A stretch of 9,762 bases of DNA from MKRK01 sp001896915 (lineage in GTDB: Bacteria > Bacillota > Clostridia > Oscillospirales > Acutalibacteraceae): positions 1 to 9,762 of the forward strand of contig CALJJF010000062.1 in assembly GCA_937973935.1 (NCBI GenBank), in the 5' to 3' direction. Made by a program: the position numbers and the translations under genes. Shown in pieces: positions 7,129-9,762 of this stretch. How positions within the stretch are numbered: position 1 is the stretch's first letter; the number at the start of each line of letters is the position of its first letter. The notes below the pieces were generated by a model that made no database searches, was not told where the DNA came from, and saw nothing but the letters and a program-made list of their open reading frames with translations.

Positions 7129-7157
7129 TTGACAATTTAACATAAATTTAGTATGGT
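7129..7157 (+). promoter_or_regulatory. Upstream sigma-A-like promoter toward flgB
   Basis: TTGACA (7129-7134), a 17-base spacer and TATGGT (7152-7157). The -35 is perfect and the -10 matches the consensus at four of six positions. It is in tandem with the stronger promoter 33 bases downstream, and its -10 lies in the left arm of the inverted repeat at 7150-7177. Confidence 0.45.
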
Positions 7158-7208
7158 TTTATTGACAAAATCATACTCTGTGATTATAATGAAAAATAAA
7201 TTCAACAT
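7137..7208 (-). CDS. Possible 23-residue small protein or leader peptide upstream of fliD
   Basis: A 23-codon frame with an ATG at 7206-7208 and a TAA at 7137-7139. It is preceded at five-base spacing by AAAAAAGG (7214-7221), a fair ribosome binding site. The product would be hydrophobic at its start (MLNLFFIII) with no recognisable family. It lies downstream of the distal sigma-D promoter and upstream of the proximal one, so it would be carried only on the longer transcript. Frames this short occur by chance in AT-rich DNA, so this is a weak candidate. Confidence 0.2.
   Translation of the reverse strand: MLNLFFIIITEYDFVNKTILNLC
7150..7177. promoter_or_regulatory. Inverted repeat over the -35 of the main flgB promoter (candidate operator)
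   Basis: AGTATGGTTTT (7150-7160) and AAAATCATACT (7167-7177) form an inverted repeat with a six-base spacer and 10 of 11 positions matching. It covers the -35 of the 7162-7190 promoter and the -10 of the tandem upstream promoter. That position suits a repressor-type operator; no known binding consensus is recognised. Confidence 0.5.
7162..7190 (+). promoter_or_regulatory. Consensus sigma-A promoter toward the flgB operon
   Basis: TTGACA (7162-7167), a 17-base spacer and TATAAT (7185-7190): a perfect vegetative promoter. Transcription would start near 7197, leaving a leader of about 185 bases before flgB. That leader contains the hairpin-terminator at 7246-7290. Confidence 0.85.
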
Positions 7209-7220
7209 ATATGCCTTTTT

Positions 7221-7236
7221 TGTTTATTTATAAACA
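7221..7236. repeat. Short palindrome in the flgB leader
   Basis: TGTTTAT (7221-7227) and ATAAACA (7230-7236) form a near-perfect 16-base palindrome with a two-base centre. It lies about 25-40 bases past the predicted transcription start. It may be an operator half-site pair or a weak RNA hairpin; the AT-rich setting makes chance plausible. Confidence 0.35.
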
Positions 7237-7245
7237 TAAATATAC

Positions 7246-7290
7246 AAGAAGTAGTCGTTAATTGATATGACTGCTTTTTATTATTTTTGA
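7246..7290 (+). terminator. Intrinsic terminator inside the flgB leader (candidate attenuator)
   Basis: A stem of up to 13 pairs joins 7246-7258 to 7267-7279. The core is AAGTAGTCGT with ATGACTGCTT, including a few G-U pairs, and the loop is eight bases. It runs straight into a T-rich tract (7275-7288). Oriented on the plus strand, it would end transcripts from the 7162-7190 promoter after roughly 90 bases, before flgB. No gene ends nearby, so it is not a normal gene-end terminator. Confidence 0.6.
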
Positions 7291-7313
7291 TATTTCAAAA
7301 AACACAGTATAAT
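7285..7313 (+). promoter_or_regulatory. Proximal promoter-like element before flgB
   Basis: TATAAT at 7308-7313. TTGATA (7287-7292) lies 15 bases upstream, or TTTTGA (7285-7290) at the usual 17. Transcription would start near 7320, beyond the leader terminator, with a leader of about 60 bases. Its start site touches the -10 of the opposing distal sigma-D promoter, so the two should compete. Confidence 0.45.
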
Positions 7314-7321
7314 CCAATTAT

Positions 7322-7348
7322 ATATCGGCACAAATCATAAAAACTTTA
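7322..7348 (-). promoter_or_regulatory. Distal sigma-D promoter, reading toward fliD and antisense to the flgB leader
   Basis: On the minus strand, TAAA (7348-7345), exactly 15 bases, then GCCGATAT (7329-7322): a second perfect sigma-D consensus. It lies 294 bases upstream of the first and shares further bases with it on both flanks (plus-strand TTATATATCGGC and AAAAACTTTA). Transcription would start near 7315 and run through the flgB leader region on the opposite strand toward fliD. Confidence 0.85.
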
Positions 7349-7382
7349 GCTTTTTAATAAAAATAATTTTTGGGAGGCTATT

Positions 7383-7751
7383 ATGGACTTCGGTAAGGAC
7401 TTTTCGGTGCTTCAAAAGAACCTTGACGCATTGTGGCTGCGTCAAAAATTAATCTCTAACAACATTGCGAATATTGACACTCCTGGCTATAAGGCAAAGT
7501 CACTTGAATTTGAGAAAATATTCAAGGAATATCTGGAGACAGAAGACAAAAAGGACCTCAGCGAAATAGATTTTTCCAAAGAAGTAACTGAGGACGCATC
7601 CCCGGCCGTTCGGGAGGATGGAAATAATGTTGATATTGATAAACAGAATATTGAATTGGTCAGAGCACAACTTCAATATGAATATGTTACAAGAGTGATT
7701 TCAGATGAAATCTCCAGACAAAAATATGTAATTAACGAAGGGAAGCGTTGA
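7383..7751 (+). CDS. flgB: Flagellar basal-body rod protein FlgB
   Basis: A 122-residue protein with the normal FlgB size and fold pattern. It has an N-terminal helix, then the rod/hook family signature SNNIANIDTPGYKAK (about 25-39). A variable acidic middle follows (ETEDKKDLSEIDF), then a C-terminal helix that packs against the N-terminal one in the assembled rod (NIELVRAQLQYEYVTRVIS). FlgB forms the most proximal rod with FliE and FlgC, on the MS ring. GGGAGG at 7372-7377, five bases before the ATG, fixes the start. It is the first gene of a plus-strand operon with flgC, fliE and fliF, and the stop lies two bases before the flgC ATG. The signal-rich region upstream suggests layered control. 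Confidence 0.96.
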   Translation: MDFGKDFSVLQKNLDALWLRQKLISNNIANIDTPGYKAKSLEFEKIFKEYLETEDKKDLSEIDFSKEVTEDASPAVREDGNNVDIDKQNIELVRAQLQYEYVTRVISDEISRQKYVINEGKR

Positions 7752-7753
7752 GT

Positions 7754-8188
7754 ATGGCTTTTTTGAATTCACTTGACATCGGTGGTTCCGCACTCATGGC
7801 ACAAAAGACAAGAATGAATATCATTTCTCAGAATATCGCCAATGCAGACACCACCCGGACAGCAGAAGGTGGTCCGTATATCAGAAAGGTCGTAACACTG
7901 AGAGAAAATATAGCGAGCTTTCAGAATGTGTTAAGCAATGAATCCAGAAGATACAGCACCTCGGGCGTGCTGGTCGACAGCATCTCTGACGATACCTCAG
8001 CTTTGAAATCAGTTTATAATCCGTCCCATCCGGATGCGGATGAAAATGGATATGTGATGCTGCCAAATGTGGATACGACACAGGAAATGGTAGATATGAT
8101 TTCCGCAACGCGTTCCTACGAAGCAAATGTGACTGCTTTTAACGCCATTAAATTAATGGCGTCCAAAGCACTGGAAATAGGAAGATAA
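7754..8188 (+). CDS. flgC: Flagellar basal-body rod protein FlgC
   Basis: A 144-residue proximal rod protein. The N-terminus (MAFLNSLDIGGSALMAQ) leads into the signature IISQNIANADTTRT (23-36), with GGPYIRK after it. The C-terminal helix MVDMISATRSYEANVTAFN is the classic FlgC ending. The length is typical. The ATG at 7754 is preferred to an in-frame TTG at 7748, because the family normally begins close to this Met and AAGGGA (7738-7743) still lies within reach (ten bases). It starts two bases after the flgB stop, and an AAGGAG overlapping its own stop serves fliE. Confidence 0.96.
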   Translation: MAFLNSLDIGGSALMAQKTRMNIISQNIANADTTRTAEGGPYIRKVVTLRENIASFQNVLSNESRRYSTSGVLVDSISDDTSALKSVYNPSHPDADENGYVMLPNVDTTQEMVDMISATRSYEANVTAFNAIKLMASKALEIGR

Positions 8189-8200
8189 GGAGAATGAAGC

Positions 8201-8506
8201 ATGGCTGTAAACGCAATCGGAAACCTCAATATATCGGCAGATTTAACAAAGCAAATTCAGAAAACAGATATGACCGCCGACAGCTTCAGCTCTTTTAAGG
8301 ATTTATTATCGGACGCCATTGAAAATGTCAATCAATCGGATGAAGCACTGAAGGCGGACATGCAGAAAATAGCAACCGGGCAGACCGATGATTTGCACAC
8401 CATTATGATTAACACCGCCAAAGCAGACCTGGCACTTCAGACCCTCGTCCAGATAAGAAACAAGGCATTGGATGCCTACAATGAAATCATGAGAATCAAC
8501 CTTTAA
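8201..8506 (+). CDS. fliE: Flagellar hook-basal body complex protein FliE
   Basis: A 101-residue protein of normal FliE length. The variable N-terminus is followed by SFSSFKDLLSDAIENVNQSDE (about 28-48), then TDDLHTIMINTAKADLALQTLVQIRNKALDAYNEIMRI, the conserved FliE C-terminal helices (split here: LHTIMINTAKADLA, LQTLVQIRNKALDAY, NEIMRI). FliE links the MS ring to the proximal rod and is exported early. AAGGAG at 8187-8192 overlaps the flgC stop and is eight bases before the ATG. The gap to fliF is 33 bases. Confidence 0.96.
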   Translation: MAVNAIGNLNISADLTKQIQKTDMTADSFSSFKDLLSDAIENVNQSDEALKADMQKIATGQTDDLHTIMINTAKADLALQTLVQIRNKALDAYNEIMRINL

Positions 8507-8539
8507 TTTTAGCAACATTTTATGCAAGTAGGTGATTGA

Positions 8540-9762
8540 ATGCCCACAGATATCATAAAACAAATTCTTGAATTTTGGAAAAATTTGAACAAACGAGTAA
8601 AGTCTATCCTAACATTTTCGTTGATCGGTGCTGTCGTTATTGCAGTTGCGGTTCCCTTGGTTATGAGTATTAAAAATTATGACGTTTTATATAGCGGTCT
8701 TTCTTCCTCCGAGCAGGCAGAAATCGTTTCCCGTCTGGGAGAGCTGTCGGTGGACTTCAAAACCAAATCCGGCGGTATTGTTTTGATTCCTTCGAAAGAC
8801 ATTGACCGGATGAAAATGCAGCTTTCGTCGGAAGGATACCCCCGCAGCACACTGACCTATGATTTGTTCAAAAGCAATTCTGATTTTATGACAACGGATT
8901 TTGATAAAAAGCAGTATCTGATTTTTCAATTGCAGGACAGGCTTCAACAATCCATCAAAACCCTGCGGGGTGTAAAAAACGCGATTGTAACCATCAGTGT
9001 CTCCGACACCAATACCTTCGTACTGCAAGACGAGCAGGTTCCCACCCAAGCGTCTTTGATCGTTGAGCTGGATTCGGGCATCACACTGACCCAGCAGCAA
9101 ATCAAGGGTATGGAAAACCTGATTGCCAAGAGCGTTCCTGGCCTTTTGAACAAAAATGTTTCCATAGTGGACAAGGACGGCGTTGTATTAAACAGCGGCG
9201 CACAAGCAGGCGATGTGGGGGATCTGTCAAAAATAGAAGCGGAAAAGACCGCCGGCGAGCTTTTTGAAACCCGTATTGTCACGTTGCTTCAGCCCATTTA
9301 TGGAAAAAACGGGGTCAGCGTTGCCGTTCATGTAACCCTGGATTATTCCAAAAAGACCAGCGAAGAAACCATTTATAACCCCGGCGGTTCAAGCCAACAG
9401 GCAACCACAGGAACCGACACAACTGACACAGCCGACACTATTAACCAGGAAGCCACCACAGCGGCGGCAACCACGGCAGCAGCGGGTTCATCCAGTAACC
9501 CGGCGAATCAGGTCAAGGAGCAAATTGAGAAAAACGGCGGAGACATCAAGGATGTTACCGCATCCATTATGATAGATAAAAAGACCATGGACCCCTCGGA
9601 GAAAAAAATGGTGAGCCAATCGGTTTCCAAAGCGCTGGGAATTGCAGAGGACAAGGTGTCCATCATCAACATGGAGTTTGCCGCAAGAAACGAACAGAAG
9701 GCGCTGAGCGAAAAAGCCTTGGCGAACATACCGGCTGATTATACTAAATATTTGATTTACAT
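8540..9762 (+). CDS. fliF: Flagellar MS-ring protein FliF (3' partial)
   Basis: The frame stays open from the ATG at 8540 to the window edge, giving 407 residues of a family usually 520-560 long. The C-terminal membrane helix and the FliG-binding tail therefore lie outside. Visible are an N-terminal cytoplasmic stretch and the first membrane helix (about 22-44). Next comes the YscJ/FliF domain with YDVLYSGLSSSEQAEI (48-63) and GYPRSTLTYDLF (99-110), then QYLIFQLQDRLQQSI and VKNAIVTISV (125-154). The C-terminal FliF region starts at about 245. At about 280-323 is a Thr/Ala/Ser/Gly-rich, low-complexity stretch in the usually variable outer loop. FliF forms the MS ring on which rod, export gate and rotor are built. 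AGGTGA at 8530-8535 is four bases upstream of the ATG. Confidence 0.96.
   Translation, partial: MPTDIIKQILEFWKNLNKRVKSILTFSLIGAVVIAVAVPLVMSIKNYDVLYSGLSSSEQAEIVSRLGELSVDFKTKSGGIVLIPSKDIDRMKMQLSSEGYPRSTLTYDLFKSNSDFMTTDFDKKQYLIFQLQDRLQQSIKTLRGVKNAIVTISVSDTNTFVLQDEQVPTQASLIVELDSGITLTQQQIKGMENLIAKSVPGLLNKNVSIVDKDGVVLNSGAQAGDVGDLSKIEAEKTAGELFETRIVTLLQPIYGKNGVSVAVHVTLDYSKKTSEETIYNPGGSSQQATTGTDTTDTADTINQEATTAAATTAAAGSSSNPANQVKEQIEKNGGDIKDVTASIMIDKKTMDPSEKKMVSQSVSKALGIAEDKVSIINMEFAARNEQKALSEKALANIPADYTKYLIY

Noticed and set aside
7183..7188. Minus-strand TATAAT at the palindromic part of the plus-strand -10
   Set aside because: No acceptable -35 lies at 16-18 bases on the minus strand. It arises from the symmetry of the ATTATAAT sequence.
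7211..7261. A 16-codon plus-strand frame in the flgB leader, ending within the terminator hairpin
   Set aside because: It has no ribosome binding site and no run of regulatory codons. A leader-peptide attenuator is therefore not supported.
8687..9100. Long minus-strand open frame opposite fliF
   Set aside because: The plus strand is clearly FliF throughout. The reverse frame has no family features and no ribosome binding site context.
1..9762. CRISPR arrays, insertion sequences, tRNA or rRNA genes, phage genes
   Set aside because: No spaced direct repeats, transposase frame, terminal inverted repeats or RNA gene signatures were seen. The coding content is almost fully explained by flagellar and redox genes.

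Overview
The window looks like a piece of a low-GC, flagellated, Gram-positive genome, most likely an anaerobic Clostridia member. The signs are GGAGG-type ribosome binding sites, AT-rich spacers, a flgB-flgC-fliE-fliF gene order and a Bacillus-type sigma-D promoter consensus. The genus cannot be named from sequence alone.

Layout. Positions 1-582 (+) are the C-terminal end of a secreted or surface protein with two triple-tyrosine-like beta repeats. It converges on a thiol-redox pair read on the minus strand: ccdA (1224-1892), then a TlpA/ResA-type thioredoxin (651-1211). A hairpin at 606-644 separates the two directions. A single-domain rhodanese (2016-2345, +) diverges from ccdA and converges on motB, with a second bidirectional terminator at 2354-2394. 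Positions 2397-7004 (-) form one compact flagellar operon, fliD-fliS-(FlgN/FliT-like protein)-motA-motB. A consensus sigma-D promoter (TAAA-N15-GCCGATAT) lies just upstream of fliD. After a 378-base AT-rich divergent spacer (7005-7382), flgB-flgC-fliE-fliF run on the plus strand. fliF is cut by the window edge.

How the genes fit together. FlgB, FlgC, FliE and FliF make the MS ring and proximal rod (early class). FliD caps the filament, FliS chaperones flagellin, and MotA/MotB are the stator; these late-class products sit together behind a sigma-D promoter. CcdA probably passes electrons to the TlpA-like protein outside the membrane. The rhodanese beside it is a sulfur carrier or thiol enzyme of unknown partner.

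Most interesting region. The fliD/flgB spacer is unusually rich in signals. It has two perfect sigma-D promoters, both pointing toward fliD, and the distal one is antisense to the flgB leader. It also has a perfect TTGACA-N17-TATAAT promoter toward flgB whose -35 lies inside an 11+11 inverted repeat. About 50 bases past the predicted start of that transcript is an intrinsic terminator, and a further promoter-like element lies between that terminator and flgB. The pattern suggests an attenuated or overlapping-transcript switch between early and late flagellar genes. No wholly new gene system is evident; the rest is a conventional flagellar and redox region.
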